Of a stretch of DNA of 64,000 nt, positions 35,590 to 46,807 are shown one piece after another. Positions within the stretch are counted from its first letter, which is position 1. Each line of letters opens with the position of its first letter. Made by a program: the position numbers and the translations under genes. The DNA is taken from the NCBI GenBank assembly GCA_029215795.1, contig JARDYH010000003.1:89188609-89252608 (forward strand), in the 5' to 3' direction. Below the pieces are notes generated by a model. That model saw only the letters and a program-made list of their open reading frames with translations, had not been told where the DNA came from and searched no databases. Source of the DNA: Anniella stebbinsi (taxonomy: Eukaryota; Chordata; Lepidosauria; Squamata; Anniellidae).

Positions 35590-35805
35590 AGCCCTTTTCA
35601 TTCCCCCAGGCTTTTTAATCTTTACGCGTTTTATTGCACTGAATTTGTTTTATGCTGCTTTTATCTGCCAGTCTTCTGATTTTACTGCTTATTTGTATCT
35701 ATTTTGTATATTTTTATAGTTCTCACTTGTAAACTGAGCTGGAAATATTTACATTGGAGTTTGGCCTACACATTCTTAAACGGGAGTCAATAAATGCAAT
35801 ACAAT
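35590..35805 (+). mobile_element. LINE 3' end
   Basis: Pyrimidine-rich coding remnant (CCCAGGCTTTTTAATC), T-rich UTR with GTAAACTGAGCTGGAAATAT and an AATAAATGCAATACAATCTA tail. Too decayed to assign a subfamily. Confidence 0.45.
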
Positions 35806-35815
35806 CTAACTAAGG

Positions 35816-36219
35816 ATGCAACCCTGTTGTGTGCTTGCCCATATTTCTCCCCACCCCACCCAAATGCTTTATTCCTATTAATGTTGCATGCAAAAGCCTC
35901 TATAAGGGTTTTGTGAGAAAGAAGTCCCACAATTCCCAGCATTCCCTAGCCAGCCATTCTTACTGGCGCATGTTCGGAGTTGCACCTCTTTTTCCTGTCT
36001 AAACATGTATAGGATTGTGCCATTATCTCCTTTGTTCAGCTGAATAGCTATGTCCATAGTCTAAAAGCAGTGAGCGGCATCACTCACTCTGACCTCAGAC
36101 CTGCAGCCATCTGCCACTCCCCAGAAGGTTCAAGGACCCACCTGAACAACGGGGGATGGAGCATAGGTGCGGAAGGGGGAAAGGGATGTGAAACTTTCTT
36201 TTTCCAACCTTCAGTTATT

Positions 36220-36222
<3 letters not shown>
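35816..36222. repeat. Unnamed repeat I, copy 1 (contains AATCCTATGC-type palindrome)
   Basis: CACAATTCCCAGCATTCCCT with TGTCTAAACATGTATAGGAT, then CTGCAGCCATCTGCCACTCC, ACCCACCTGAA and AAGGGATGTGAA occur in the same order as at 43,983-44,320. The copy is cut by a minus-strand LINE tail at 36,221. The sequence after the LINE (36,410-36,600) looks like an inverted relative, for example CCCATATTGTTCAGGAG. Confidence 0.6.
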
Positions 36223-36265
<43 letters not shown>

Positions 36266-36395
36266 CAACAATTTATTTCTTACCCGCCTCTCCGTCTGGA
36301 TCGAGATGGGGAACAACAACATGATAAAATACATAAAACTGATTAAAACATGACACATATTATTAAAACTGCATTAAAACATCCTAAAAACATCC
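36221..36395 (-). mobile_element. LINE 3' end with (TTA)n/(TTG)n tail
   Basis: On the minus strand the UTR ends in stem CCCCATCTCGATCC...GAGAGGCGGG, then a tail of ATT-type repeats that appears on the plus strand as (AAT)n and (AAC)n at 36,221-36,270. Inserted in repeat I. Confidence 0.75.
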
Positions 36396-36599
36396 TTCCA
36401 ACTCTAATTTGGGGTTATTCCCCCCCTCCCAGAAGCCCACACTTCTATCCCATATTGTTCAGGAGAGAATCCCCAAACCTCTAGGGAGGCTTTGAAGGAG
36501 GGAAGGTTGCAGGGAGGAAAGGGAGGCAACAGCAAACATTCTTTCTTTCCATGAATTAAGTTAGCTTATTTTTGGGTGCAGGCTATAAGACCTAAAATT

Positions 36600-37895
36600 C
36601 AAAGATTTCTTTAGAATTCCCACGGGCTTAGTGTCATTGTTATTGTTGTTTTTAATATGAATAAGAACATTCTTTTTTCTTTTGAGCCATAGGGCCATAT
36701 TCCATACTACAACGTTGACTCAGTTTGAGGAGACATTTGTCATGCAATATGAGGAAGGGACTTACTATTCAAGAAATATAAGCTAGAGATCCTTTGGACA
36801 TACGTAGCTCTCTGGATCCAGCCTACAAGTGCAGTTTGTATAATGTTATTTTTAAATGCCTCGCCCGTACAATAAATAAATCACATTATATTTCAATGAG
36901 CAAAAAAAATATATTCAGTTTGCAAACTTAGTGCAAACTCTAACTACGGTAACTCATGGGTAGTGTAGTGACGCCCATTATGTAGAATAAACTCAGGTAT
37001 ATCCACAATAGCTTCTGTGAAAGTTGTCAAAATGGCCCTCACGCTGTTCCAACATATAGACTTCTGTGCAACAGAATGTTGCCTTGAAATGTCATGCTGT
37101 GCGGCATTTATTACCAATGTTCACAGTGTGGTAACAGTGTTTGGATATTAGGAATGCCTCCGACCTTTTCTTTTCTGCTTCAGAAGGGAGAAAGAATGAA
37201 CTATTTACCAATGTCAGCATGGGTTTTCCCTGAGGGCCTATCGCCATGGATAGGGAAATTAAGAATTGTGGAAAGCAAGGAGGACACTTGTTTCTTCAAT
37301 AATTAGGGTTTTCTTCACATTATATGTTTCTGGGGAACCAGGACAACCATGGCAACTTATAAAGATTCTGGAATGAATCCACACGCTTTCCTCCCACAAC
37401 CCTGGAAAAAAATTACCACCACCATCCCTCCACACTCACACAAACATACACTTTCACAGCAAATAACGGAAGGATAGGGACTTAGGCACAAAATGCTGAG
37501 ATTCAGGCTCAGTGGATACTTCTAGCGCTGTGAGGCTTCAGAAGAAAATGTTTTTAAAGTGTGTGGGAGGGAGGGGAGTCTCAGTGAAGAGGTTTCAGGT
37601 TTGGCGCAGCTCAGGACTAAGGACTCTTATGAGTCCAAAAAGTAGCATAGGCCAGTTAGTGTGTTTTTATTTTGTCTGTAGGTGGGATTCCAACAGTTAT
37701 AATTCTCTTGTTATTGCATCCTTCTCACATCTCTTTCCCCTCACTTGCAGATAGACTCCCTCCCTCTGAGAACTGTGCTGCTATTTCCATCTGGGTCAGT
37801 GCCGACTTCAATGTAGTTGTGGTTGGCACTACTAATCTTTGATTGTTCTCGATGCAAGGTACTGAGAGAACCAGCTTGGGTCCCCTCTACAAGGA
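36600..37895. other. Unassigned sequence
   Basis: No gene or recognised repeat. Short open frames at 37,094-37,306 and 37,512-37,754 have no support. Confidence 0.4.
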
Positions 37896-38165
37896 TTCGC
37901 TTTTGCGCCTGGTTAGCCAATTATGCGCATAATCGCAAAAGCGCATTTACGCCTAATCCCTCTGCACGAGAGGCGGTGAGAGGCGGCGAAGCGCATTAAT
38001 GGATGTCCAAAATGCGGTTTAGAAGTAGTTAATGCGCATAAGCGCATATTCACACAGTCAAAATGCGCTTTAACGGTCGGAGCAAAATAAAACTCGCGAT
38101 TTAATGCGCGTTCGATAATGCGCATAATCGGAGAGATAACGCGCCTCTACGCCCCATTTGCACTC
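37896..38165. repeat. CpG-rich cluster of ATGCGCAT-type motifs
   Basis: Within 270 bp of otherwise AT-rich DNA are three ATGCGCAT octamers (37,923, 38,032, 38,118) and several GCGCAT/ATGCGC hexamers (37,941, 37,991, 38,042, 38,063, 38,104). AAAGCGCATTT (37,938) and its reverse complement AAATGCGCTTT (38,061) form an inverted pair. ATGCGCATAATCG is directly repeated at 37,923 and 38,118. No second copy elsewhere in the window. Could be a repeat-element fragment or a regulatory cluster. Confidence 0.5.
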
Positions 38166-38774
38166 CGCTGGTGTGGAGGTAAATTTTTTAATGAGACCTC
38201 AAAGAGCATTAAACCTCTCGTGAAGAGGCACCCTTGGTCTCTACTCCTTGCGCCTAGCAGCAGGTCTACCTGGGTAATCCCTCCATTCCCAGGTGTGCTA
38301 CCAGTTTGAAGGGTGGTGGCAGCAGGCCAAGAGTGGTTCAGTGACCAACTATGTAAAGGAAAGTAGAGGGCATCTACTCCTTGGTCATAAAATACCTTTT
38401 TCAATGTTATTGCATTTTACTTTAAGAACAGCTCCATTTCAACAGATGTGCAGAATGATCTTCCGAAACAAACACATGAATCTCTGTTACATTGTCAAAG
38501 CATTGGATGGGTAGACATAAAATGATTCTAGTACTTGGGTATAACTACATGGAATCGGTCATAGGGATCCATAATATAACTTGCTTCCCGCACAACAATA
38601 TTCTAGAGCCGAGCTTGCAGTACATGGCTGTCATCAAGAAGCAAGCACTCTGGAGGAAATGGCCCCAATCCACAAGGAGAGAAATTAGCTCAAGGTGTGG
38701 CCAAGTGGGCTTGCAGAAGTAAGCAGTACCACGTATTGAACCACGGAACAGGGTAAGATGACAAGGATTCCTTT

Positions 38775-39395
38775 TTGTAGCAGATTATTATTATTATTAT
38801 TCAATATTAATATAACACAGATTCCAGAGCGGTGAACATAGGTATAAACAGTAAAAGATAGAAGATTAAAAAAGCAAATTAAAATTGTACAATCTAAAAA
38901 CACAGGAACCAGAAAAAAGTGGCTAGTAATTTGAGGAAGGCTTCTCAAAACAGAGTTGTTTTCAGGAGGCACCAAAAGCAGCCTAATGTTGGCACCTGCC
39001 TGACCTCCAGGGGCAGAGAGTTCCACAGAGAAGGGGCCACTACACTGAAGGCTCTTCTCCTGGTGGATTCCAATCGGGCCACAGGTCCATGTGGAACCAC
39101 CAGGAGCAAGCCCTCCGACGACCTCAGTGATCAAGCAGGTTGGTAAGGAAGAAGGCACTCTCTCAGGTATCCTGGTCTCAAGTTGTTTAGGGCTTTGTTC
39201 ACTAGTATCAAAACCTTAAACCTGGCCTGGTAGCCAATAGGTAGCCAGTGCAATTCTCTCAACAAATGAGGTATATGCTGAAAAGAGGCAGCTCCTGACA
39301 ACAGCTGAGCTGCTGCGTTCGGCACTAGCTCCAGCTTCCAGAGCAGTCTTAAGGGCTGCAAGTACATTGCAGTAATCCAGCCTTGAGGTTCCTAA
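38775..39395 (-). mobile_element. L2/CR1-clade LINE fragment (3' part)
   Basis: The minus-strand frame (39,367-39,131) encodes ELHWLPIGYQARFKVLILVN and NLRPGYLRECLLPYQPA. After a frameshift the C-terminal region continues to a T-rich 3' UTR and an (ATT)n-type end at about 38,787. The LINE is split by the hAT element at 39,396 and resumes at 40,443. Dead through the frameshift and insertion. Confidence 0.8.
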
Positions 39396-40442
39396 TAGGG
39401 ATGTGCACTGGATCGGACCCGATCCACGATCCGAGTCCGGTCCAGTGGGAAATCGGATAAATTATCCGATTTCTGATCCAACAGCTGGCTCCGCCGATCC
39501 AGTCCGAACCGATCTGAAAAGGCTCCGAACCGGTTTGGCGGATCGGCGGATCGGCGGGCGCCCACTGGCGCCCACCGCAGCTTCCATTGGTGGGCGCCAG
39601 TGGGCGCCCGGCGATGAAAGTGGACAGCGGGGGGGGAGGAGGGGGGCGCTTACCTTTCCGGCCCGTCCGCTCCCGTCCGGCGCCGGCGGCTACTACCAGC
39701 GGGCTCCGCGGCCTGCTCCAGGGTGGCGCGCCGGGTGATGTCATCACCCGGCGCGCTACTCGAGAGCAGGCCGCGGAGCCCGCTGGTAGTAGCCGCCGGC
39801 GCCGGACAGGAGCGGACGGGCCGGGAAGGTAAGCAGGGGGCGTGCGGAGGGGAGGAGGGGGGCCCTTACCTTTCCGGCCCGTCGGCTCCCGTCCGGCGCC
39901 GGCGGCTACTACCAGCAGGCTCCGCGGCCTGCTCCAGGGTGGCGCGCGGGTGATCACCCAGCGCGCTACTCGAGAGCAAGCCGCAAAGCTGGCTGGCGGT
40001 AGCCGCCGGCGCCGGACGGTAGGGAACGGCCCGGAAAGGTAAGCAGTGGCGGGGAAGGGGGCTTACCCCCCCCCCCCGGAGCCGTCCGCTTCTATCCGCA
40101 GGCGCCAGCGGATGGAAGCGGACGGCCCCAGGGGGGGTAGGGAGCGCGGGGGAGGGGGCTTACCTGCCGGGGCCGTCCACAGCGGATGGCCCCGGGGGGG
40201 GAGGGAGTTAGGCCCCCCCTCACACACCCGCCGCCATTTTTTCCTCATAGACTTGCATTGCAATGCAAGTCTATGGGGAAAAAAATGGCGGCCGATCCAA
40301 AAATTTACGATTTTTGGATCGGGATCGGACTCGATCCGGTCCGGGGGGCCTCCGATTTTGTCCGAACTGATCCATGACAAAATTGGAGGTCCCGATCCGG
40401 GTCCCGATCCGATCTGATCCGGGGGGTCCGTGCACACCCCCA
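39396..40442. mobile_element. GC-rich foldback hAT element, copy 1 (1,047 bp)
   Basis: Flanked by the 8-bp duplication GTTCCTAA (39,388-39,395 and 40,443-40,450). The ends TAGGGATGTGCAC and GTGCACACCCCCA, with the 8-bp duplication, fit the hAT superfamily. Inside are GATCCG/CGGATC-rich subterminal zones, two GC-rich palindromic units (about 39,649-39,834 and 39,866-40,042), a G/C-run spacer, and an inverted AAAATGGCGGC pair around a 30-bp palindrome. Open frames up to 202 codons are by-products of GC richness. No transposase. Confidence 0.9.
40230..40292. promoter_or_regulatory. Inverted YY1-like motifs around a perfect 30-bp palindrome
   Basis: GCCGCCATTTT at 40,230-40,240 and AAAATGGCGGC at 40,282-40,292 match the YY1 consensus AANATGGCGGC. 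Between them, 40,246-40,275 is a perfect 30-bp palindrome centred on TTGCATTGCAATGCAA. The same arrangement is present in copy 2 (57,419-57,481). Motif matches are direct; binding is inference. Confidence 0.5.
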
Positions 40443-40560
40443 GTTCCTAATGCCCGTACCTCTGTGGCCAAGCTATCCCAGTCCAGAAGAAGCCATAGCT
40501 GGCGAGCCAGCCGAAGCTGCGAAATGGCACTCTGAGCCGCCATGGCCACTTGGGCGTCTT
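40443..40560 (-). mobile_element. Continuation of the LINE split by the hAT insertion
   Basis: Directly after the right target duplication the sequence resumes with TGCCCGTACCTCTGTGGCCA and CCATAGCTGGCGAGCCAGCC. This reads as the upstream part of the minus-strand LINE ending at 39,395. Confidence 0.6.
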
Positions 40561-42261
40561 ATGTATGCGTTATGTGAATTCCTCCCTCCATTCTGCATGT
40601 AATCAACTCTAACTAGATGATCACAGCTTGGATGCAACAGAGAACGTGTATGAGCAGAAGGTACTTCCACTGGCACATGGGACAGTCTCAGATTTCTGCT
40701 GAGTTTCCCCACACTGCATCAAATGCCGTTCCAGTGTGTTTCCTCAAAACACACTTCTGGGGAATTGCGGAACTGCAGTGGGAAGGAGGAAGAGGAAATT
40801 ATCTGATCCACGAGCTACACCATTTGCACATCTTAAGATCCGAGCCTATGTTTACAAGTGTATGTAGGCACAGGTTTATGCCATGTGAGTTTACAAACAG
40901 AGTGGACTTTAGAGAAGGAATGTATCTGCTTTATAGGTTAATAACGGCAGGACCATTATTAGGCAGATCTAGTCAACAGTTACACAGTGCACAGTTACAA
41001 AATCGTAAGTTACATGAGTATAGTAGAAAAAGCCATTTTCCTAAGCACAGAAGAGTTTGTTGTTTCAGGAGTATGGATTTTTGTATGGTCAGTTGTTCTA
41101 GTAGAAACAAGGAACCAAGGGGAAATAGTTAGAATTAAATCTCCTGGCTGGATTTGCAGTATGGTAAACTGATCCGGCAGAAAGCCACAAGTTTTCAATG
41201 AAAGAAAAATCAAAGCGTTTAGAGCTACAGTTATAACACTGTGCACCAAAAAGTAACGAAATAAAGGACTAAATAAACGTATAAAGACAGAAAGAACTAT
41301 AGTAGGAGTACATTTAAGGACATTTCCTTTAAATTCAGATGCCACTTTACTAATATAAAGCTTACTCCTAGGTAAGAGTGCTACATGTGTCCATTTAAAT
41401 GTGCTTTTTAAACTACTAAATGATTGTGAACATTGCTAACAAATTCTAAAAATCAGGAAAAATATTCAGCAGGGATGCAATAACTCCTCACCATTCTGAT
41501 TTCCTTTTGAAGAAACTTTTTTAAAAAAGAGTTTGACTATCGCAAATGTCCCACTGACCTTTTCAGCAAAGTAAAGCCTCCAGTGGCTACTGGATTGTCA
41601 TCAACACAAAGTCCCCCCTATAATAAATGAATGTTTTATGAGCTGTAGGGCAATATTAGCATCACAATGAGGGATTGTTTGGAACAAGCTGTATTACTGT
41701 TGCTCAGGAGATAAAAGAAACTCTCTCAAGGCTAAAAAGATTTTTTTTAAAAAAAAGAAAAGAAAGGAAGATCAACAGGGGTTATATTAAATCTTCCTTA
41801 AAATGCTGACACTTGGAAAAAGTACTTCATTTCTCAAGTGACCTTCCCTGCTTTTTAATTGCTTTTAATGAAGTGAGGAGGTTGCTTGGAAATAAAAGTA
41901 CTGGATACAACCCGGCCAAAGTTAATGATTTCTCCACTCATTTTAATTCAGAATCAGTAGCATTTTTAAAAAGCTGGATTTTGCCCACTATTTACTTATT
42001 TTCAGGGGATAATTGTATAAAATACTTACATACATTTAGACCTGAGCTGGCAGTCAATTTCCCATGCAGAATTGAGAACAAAGGTAGACCTGTATGTGAA
42101 ACATCTGCTCCTATCAAGATTTTGTAGATAAAAGCAAATGAATTGCTTTTGGAGTCTCAAAATGATTTGAATACTCAATCAGCTCAATCATGTAAAGAGA
42201 CTCAGGATTAATAAGACTTCTACCAATTAATTTCATATACACATACACACACACACACCTT
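40561..42261. other. Unassigned; 41,450-42,140 resembles conserved noncoding DNA
   Basis: No exon found. The 171-codon plus frame at 40,617-41,132 has no domain, repeat or splice support. 41,450-42,140 is repeat-free, with long A/T-rich strings and several ATTA cores, and might be conserved noncoding sequence. A short (CA)n lies at 42,245-42,258. Confidence 0.2.
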
Positions 42262-42392
42262 GGCAGGATCTACACTACTGGTTTATAACAATTTATAATG
42301 GTTTTGACAACTGTTCGGGCCCAAGACACATTCCATATGCAGTTTTCAAATTGTTTTCAAAGGTTTCTATCCTGCTTGGTGTAGATCTGGCC
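42262..42392. mobile_element. MITE family B copy with CTT target duplication
   Basis: Ends GGCAGGATCTACAC and GTGTAGATCTGGCC, flanked by CTT (42,259-42,261 and 42,393-42,395). Internal GTTCGGGCCCAAGACACATT matches the family. Confidence 0.75.
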
Positions 42393-42606
42393 CTTATTTC
42401 CTGTCTACTTTATAAGGAGGTTGCATTCAGCTGAAAGACCCATTAGCCAAACCCACTGAAGATCAGAGGCACCAGTCTGGTTTTGAGCCAGGAATCAGGC
42501 AGGCAGCTGAGTCCACGCTTGAGCAAAACATAGCTCTGAGTGAGATACCAGGCAACAGTCAGCAAATGTTTAAACCAGCTGGAACGTTACGGCCTCACTT
42601 TTCTTA

Positions 42607-42695
42607 AACTGGTGCTTTCCAGATGTGTTCGGCTGAAAGTCCCACATCATGGCCATTGTAGTCCAACACATCTGGAGGGCACCAAGATGGGCAAG
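42607..42695. mobile_element. MITE family F, compact palindrome
   Basis: ACTGGTGCTTTCCAGATGTGT and ACACATCTGGAGGGCACCAAG are imperfect inverted ends around CCCACATCATGGCC. An hAT-like short palindrome of the same family as 28,971 and 44,405. Confidence 0.7.
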
Positions 42696-42699
42696 AGTG

Positions 42700-43980
42700 A
42701 TCCAAGCTTTAATCAGACCCGCTTCTTATGTGTAGACTGAATGCGTATGTGTGAGGGGTGAGAAAGAAGACAACTGACTCCATCGCAACCTCCATGTGTT
42801 CAACAGAAGGTCTGAAACGTCTGGATGCATACAGCTATAGGGAAACCTTCACTTGACCAGGAGCCCTGATCATGCATGGAAAGAGTACGCAAGTGCACCT
42901 GTACACACATAAGGGCTGTCCTGATGATCCCGCTCACATCTACATCAAACTCATGGAGGAAAGAGAGACTGTGTCCATGGGTTCCGCAAGTACTGACGCC
43001 CGCCCCCCCGCCATGCCACCAGCCATCACATGTTCAATATTAACGAGAAAGGGTGGTACATGCATAAGGTTCCCCCTAGGAATCCTGACGGTCTACGGTT
43101 CCTAATACCGTAACTCAAAAGAGACGTACACCAACCGGCCGAAGGGCACAGTCAATGGGCATGCGAGTGTTTGCATTGAAGCTGGGAGGAGGAGTCCATC
43201 CACACACATTCCATTAACACATCAGTGCAGCTTTAAGCCAAGAGAGTCTTGTTTTCAGACCTCTTGCTGAATGCACAAGGTCAAGGTGTGTGGTTGGTGA
43301 GCATGATCCTGCTATCATCCCCAGACATTTAGGAGATGCATTGAAAGGTTTGAAGGGGGGGAGAAAGGCTCTGATAATTACAATATGACCATTAAGCAGA
43401 GCAGCAGTTTCTTCCTCAAGCAAGGTATCATGGTGATAGTAGAGAATAAGATTGCTGGGTCCCACTGGTACGGGATCAAATCCAAGATCTTGGGCACACT
43501 GCTCCATCCATGCAACCTATACAACATGCAGATGTTTTCTTAACTTTCCTCCCCTTTATTCCAAGCAGACTGATAATGTCTGTGCCAGCAGGCTAGAGGC
43601 CAGATGCACAGAGGAACCCTGCATGGAGGGGATGAGGACACACACACACAAGCCTTATCGGCAACACCGCCACGTGCTAGTTCTTCATGCATTTAATACG
43701 AACAGCTGAAAGGGGATGTAAGAGCATTCATCCGAATGTGCTTACAACACTATCCGCAGTTGGGAACTCTGATAAGTCAGGATTCCTGAATGTGGGTAGC
43801 GTTGAAAGCAGGTACCACTGCTTGGCTGAATGCACTTACGGCCCCCTTTCAGATCTTTGAGCTTAAGTGCACAAAGATCTCTAATGCATGCTTGCCCGCA
43901 TCCCCCTCCATGCGTTAGCTCTACTCATGTTGCAGGTGCATGCCTTTTCAGGGGTTTCGTGACCTATGGAACTTACTAAC
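42700..43980. other. Unassigned sequence
   Basis: No supported gene. The minus frame at 43,214-43,507 and plus frames nearby lack splice or family evidence. Some CpG retention around 42,990-43,150 is unexplained. Confidence 0.35.
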
Positions 43981-43982
43981 GG

Positions 43983-44385
43983 CGCAATCCTACGCACGTT
44001 TAGACAGAAAACAGTTCTACAGCTCCCAGCATTCACTAGCCAGCCAGGCTGGCTGAGACACGCTGGGAGTCATAGAACTTTTTTTTCCCTGTCAAAACAT
44101 GCATAAGATTGCATTGTTAGTTCCTCTGTTCAGTTCAATAGCTACGTCCATAATTTAAAAACAATAAGCAACCTCCTTCTCCCTCCCCTCCCCCCTGCAG
44201 CCATCTGCCACTCCCCAAAACAATCAAAGACCCACCTGAATAATATGGGATGGAGCATGGGTGCTGCTGAGGGGGGGCAGGAGGAAGGGATGTGAAGCTT
44301 TCCTTCTCTAAACTTAAATGTTGTTTTAGGGTCCAATGCTGGGGCTTTTTTTCTGTCTAAACATGTATAGGATTGCATTTGAAGC
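43983..44385. repeat. Unnamed repeat I, copy 2
   Basis: Begins with a full AATCCTATGC-type palindrome (43,983-44,117: GCAATCCTACGCACGTTTAG ... AACATGCATAAGATTGC). It continues with TGTTCAGTTCAATAGCTACG, CTGCAGCCATCTGCCACTCC and AATATGGGATGGAGCATGGG, and closes with CTGTCTAAACATGTATAGGA. Same order as 35,816-36,222. Confidence 0.65.
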
Positions 44386-44404
44386 ATTTCAAAAGGTATG
44401 TCTA

Positions 44405-44478
44405 CAAACCAGCCTTCCCCAACCTAGTGCCCTCCAGATGTGTTGAATTGCAACTCCCATCTTTCCCAGTCAGGAAGG
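44405..44478. mobile_element. MITE family F, end fragment
   Basis: AACCAGCCTTCCCCAACCTAG, GTGCCCTCCAGATGTGTTGA and AACTCCCATCTTTCCCAGTC match one arm of the family F palindrome. The other arm is absent. Confidence 0.65.
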
Positions 44479-45273
44479 CCCTGCTATGAAATTGTTAAGC
44501 CTAAAAGTTATTTTTGCCATCTGGACAACAGACGTTTTAAACAGCCAAACTTAGAATGTTCATTTTACAGAGACCGCTTGCCACTTTGTGTTCCAGAGAA
44601 CACTGAACATGTCTCCTTCAGAGAGTCTTTCGCAGAACTGTTAAAAGCATCTCACTTAAACCATTAAAAGAATCTCATTTTCCTTCTTGAAAATGTAAAG
44701 GAAATTGCTCTTGGACTGACATTTTCATGTACAAAACTCAGATCACGTTCAGGTGACAACTTTGAACATCGCTAATAGCTCTGCTAAATTTATGGGCCAG
44801 TTAAGAGAAAACCAGAATGGAGAAGGGATAAGACATAGCTCCTTAACTCAGTTTCATCCTGCTTTTCTTGCCTTGCTCTCTTTGTCCATTTTTTTTTTGC
44901 ACAGACATACATATTACATGTTACAAACATAATATAGGTTTATATAAGTTATATAAACTTATACATCCCATTCATCAATCTCACTTGTATACTTTCTCCA
45001 GAAACAAAGGATGGGTATTTATGCTATATGGTATTAACTATGTTTTGTTTTGTTTTAAAATGGCTCTTTAGTCAGACTGTACAACTACAAATCGCAATTA
45101 GAAACAGAATATCCTATGTCTATAGGTTAGATCTGCTCACCTGTTTGAAAAAAGTGCAATACAGTATCACTAATGGAAACATAAAATCACAATTTGTCAG
45201 TCTGAGGTCTCATTTTCCTATTCCACTGAAACTCGCATTCTCTTATGCTATGTTTGTCTGAGAGGATTCTTCT
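44479..45273. other. Unassigned sequence
   Basis: No gene or recognised repeat. Confidence 0.4.
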
Positions 45274-45570
45274 AGGGTGGCCATGTGTCCGCTTTTACAG
45301 AGGCAGTCCTTTATTTGAAGGGCTGCCAGAGGACCGCCCTCTATTTGAAGATGTTTTCCATTTGAAAGGGTCTCCTTCCAATTCCAGTTTAAAAGGTAAA
45401 CAACCATAAGAACTCTTGCCCATCAACAGTTAGCACCTGAAGAGCAGGAACACAGGTCACCTGGTCACAATCTTCCACACCATGGTGAAATGTACTGCAT
45501 TTCTATTGAAATCATAATAATTATTTCTAAATTTGCACTTATACATATAAATTACCATGGGCAAATGTTA
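45274..45570 (+). repeat. Unnamed interspersed repeat H, copy 2
   Basis: Parallel to 35,210-35,495: GGTGGCCATGTGTCC start, repeated CTATTTGAA phrases, AACAACCATAAGAAC, TTGCCCATCAACAGTTA and TTATTTCTAAATTTGCA. Noncoding. Confidence 0.65.
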
Positions 45571-46019
45571 TGCGAATCGTAAGGGTAGAACCTATAGAAG
45601 CCGCTTATAACTCCGTATTAAAAATTTGCTGTACCGTACCTCATATATCAGTTTGTAGTTGGATATTCTATTCTACTGATAACACCACAACTGTACTGAG
45701 TCAGACTACAGATCTGCTTAAATATATAATGAACAAGCCTGCCTTTTCCCCAGCACCCTAACTGGGAATTTGTGCCTGGCGCAATGGCCTGAGGGAAGCC
45801 GAGGGCAAGGACCAAGAAACTCTGTCCATACATAAATTTCTGCTCAGCCGTCAAAACTGCTAACTAAGTTATTACTCATGATACAGTGAAGACATAAATC
45901 AACGTTGCTGCAGAGCAATTCCACAGAGCAAATACAGCTGCCAGGGGCACCAACATTATCAGATGTCTTCTAAGAATGATAGTGTGTGGTAATGGGCAAA
46001 GTGTAAGACCTGACAGGGG

Positions 46020-46130
46020 AAACCTGGAATCAAATTTTCACTCCACCATGAAGCTGGTTGGGTGATCTTGAACAGTCATTATCGCGTGTGGTTGTTGTGA
46101 GGACAGACCAAACTGGGGAACCAGGTCTGC
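46020..46130 (+). mobile_element. Diverged tRNA-derived SINE fragment (Sauria-SINE-like)
   Basis: CTGGAATCAAATTTTCACTCC, ACCATGAAGCTGGTTGGGTG, ATCTTGAACAGTCAT and GTGGTTGTTGTGAGGA follow the order of the 59.6-kb SINE body. The B-box region is eroded. Confidence 0.5.
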
Positions 46131-46193
46131 CACCCACAGCAATCCACCAAAGGCTAAAAAGAGGTTAACTGGTTAACTAGCCAGTGATACAGA

Positions 46194-46334
46194 GAGCCTA
46201 TCTACACCAAGCAGGATATGACACTTTGAAAACATTTTTAAAACTGTATATGGAGTGTGTCCTGGGCCCCAACAGTTGTCACTACTGTTATAAACCGTTT
46301 TAAACCGTTTTAAAGCAGTAGTGTAGATAGGCTC
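46194..46334. mobile_element. MITE family B copy with AGA target duplication
   Basis: A 141-bp copy with 14-bp perfect ends GAGCCTATCTACAC/GTGTAGATAGGCTC, inverted relative to the 4.9-kb copy. Flanked by AGA at 46,191-46,193 and 46,335-46,337. The best preserved member in the window. Confidence 0.85.
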
Positions 46335-46807
46335 AGACGAACCATGGATTTGCACTGCTGCAAGGGTAGAAAAACCTTGAACACGTACAATAAGGAATCT
46401 TCCCAGCTCAAACAATATGAAACACTGAGTAGGGCAAGCTGTTCTGCTTCTTGGATTCCTTTCAGGTAACTTACCTTTTGTAGATTTATTGGCGGGTGCA
46501 AAAAGAAAGAAAGTAAAACCAGGGCAAATGTTCCCTTTTCTTCACACGAAATAACACTTACTATTTGCATGCAGTTTACTGCAAAATGAATAGATTGTAA
46601 TGAGGGTGTATATTGTCAAGGGTGCCTTTCCCCATATACCCTTCTCCACTCTACAGCTCATTGGAGACGTCTCGCTCTGGATTCCTGGCCTGCGTTAAAT
46701 AAAATCTAGTAGGGCTAAGGGCAGGGCAGGGCTTTGTCAGTAGCTGCACCGTAACTTTGAAACCAGCTTCCAAGGGAGACCCACCAGGCCACCACGTTCC
46801 TAGCATT

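Noticed and set aside
40617..41132. 171-codon plus-strand open frame
   Set aside because: No recognisable domain, splice context or codon bias. It begins just after LINE remnants, in unique AT-rich DNA, and its length is compatible with chance in 64 kb.
46487..46560. Possible minus-strand mini-exon ending at an AAAAG|GTAAGT donor
   Set aside because: The donor is good but the only acceptor available is weak, and the peptide has no support. Donor-like strings of this quality occur by chance.
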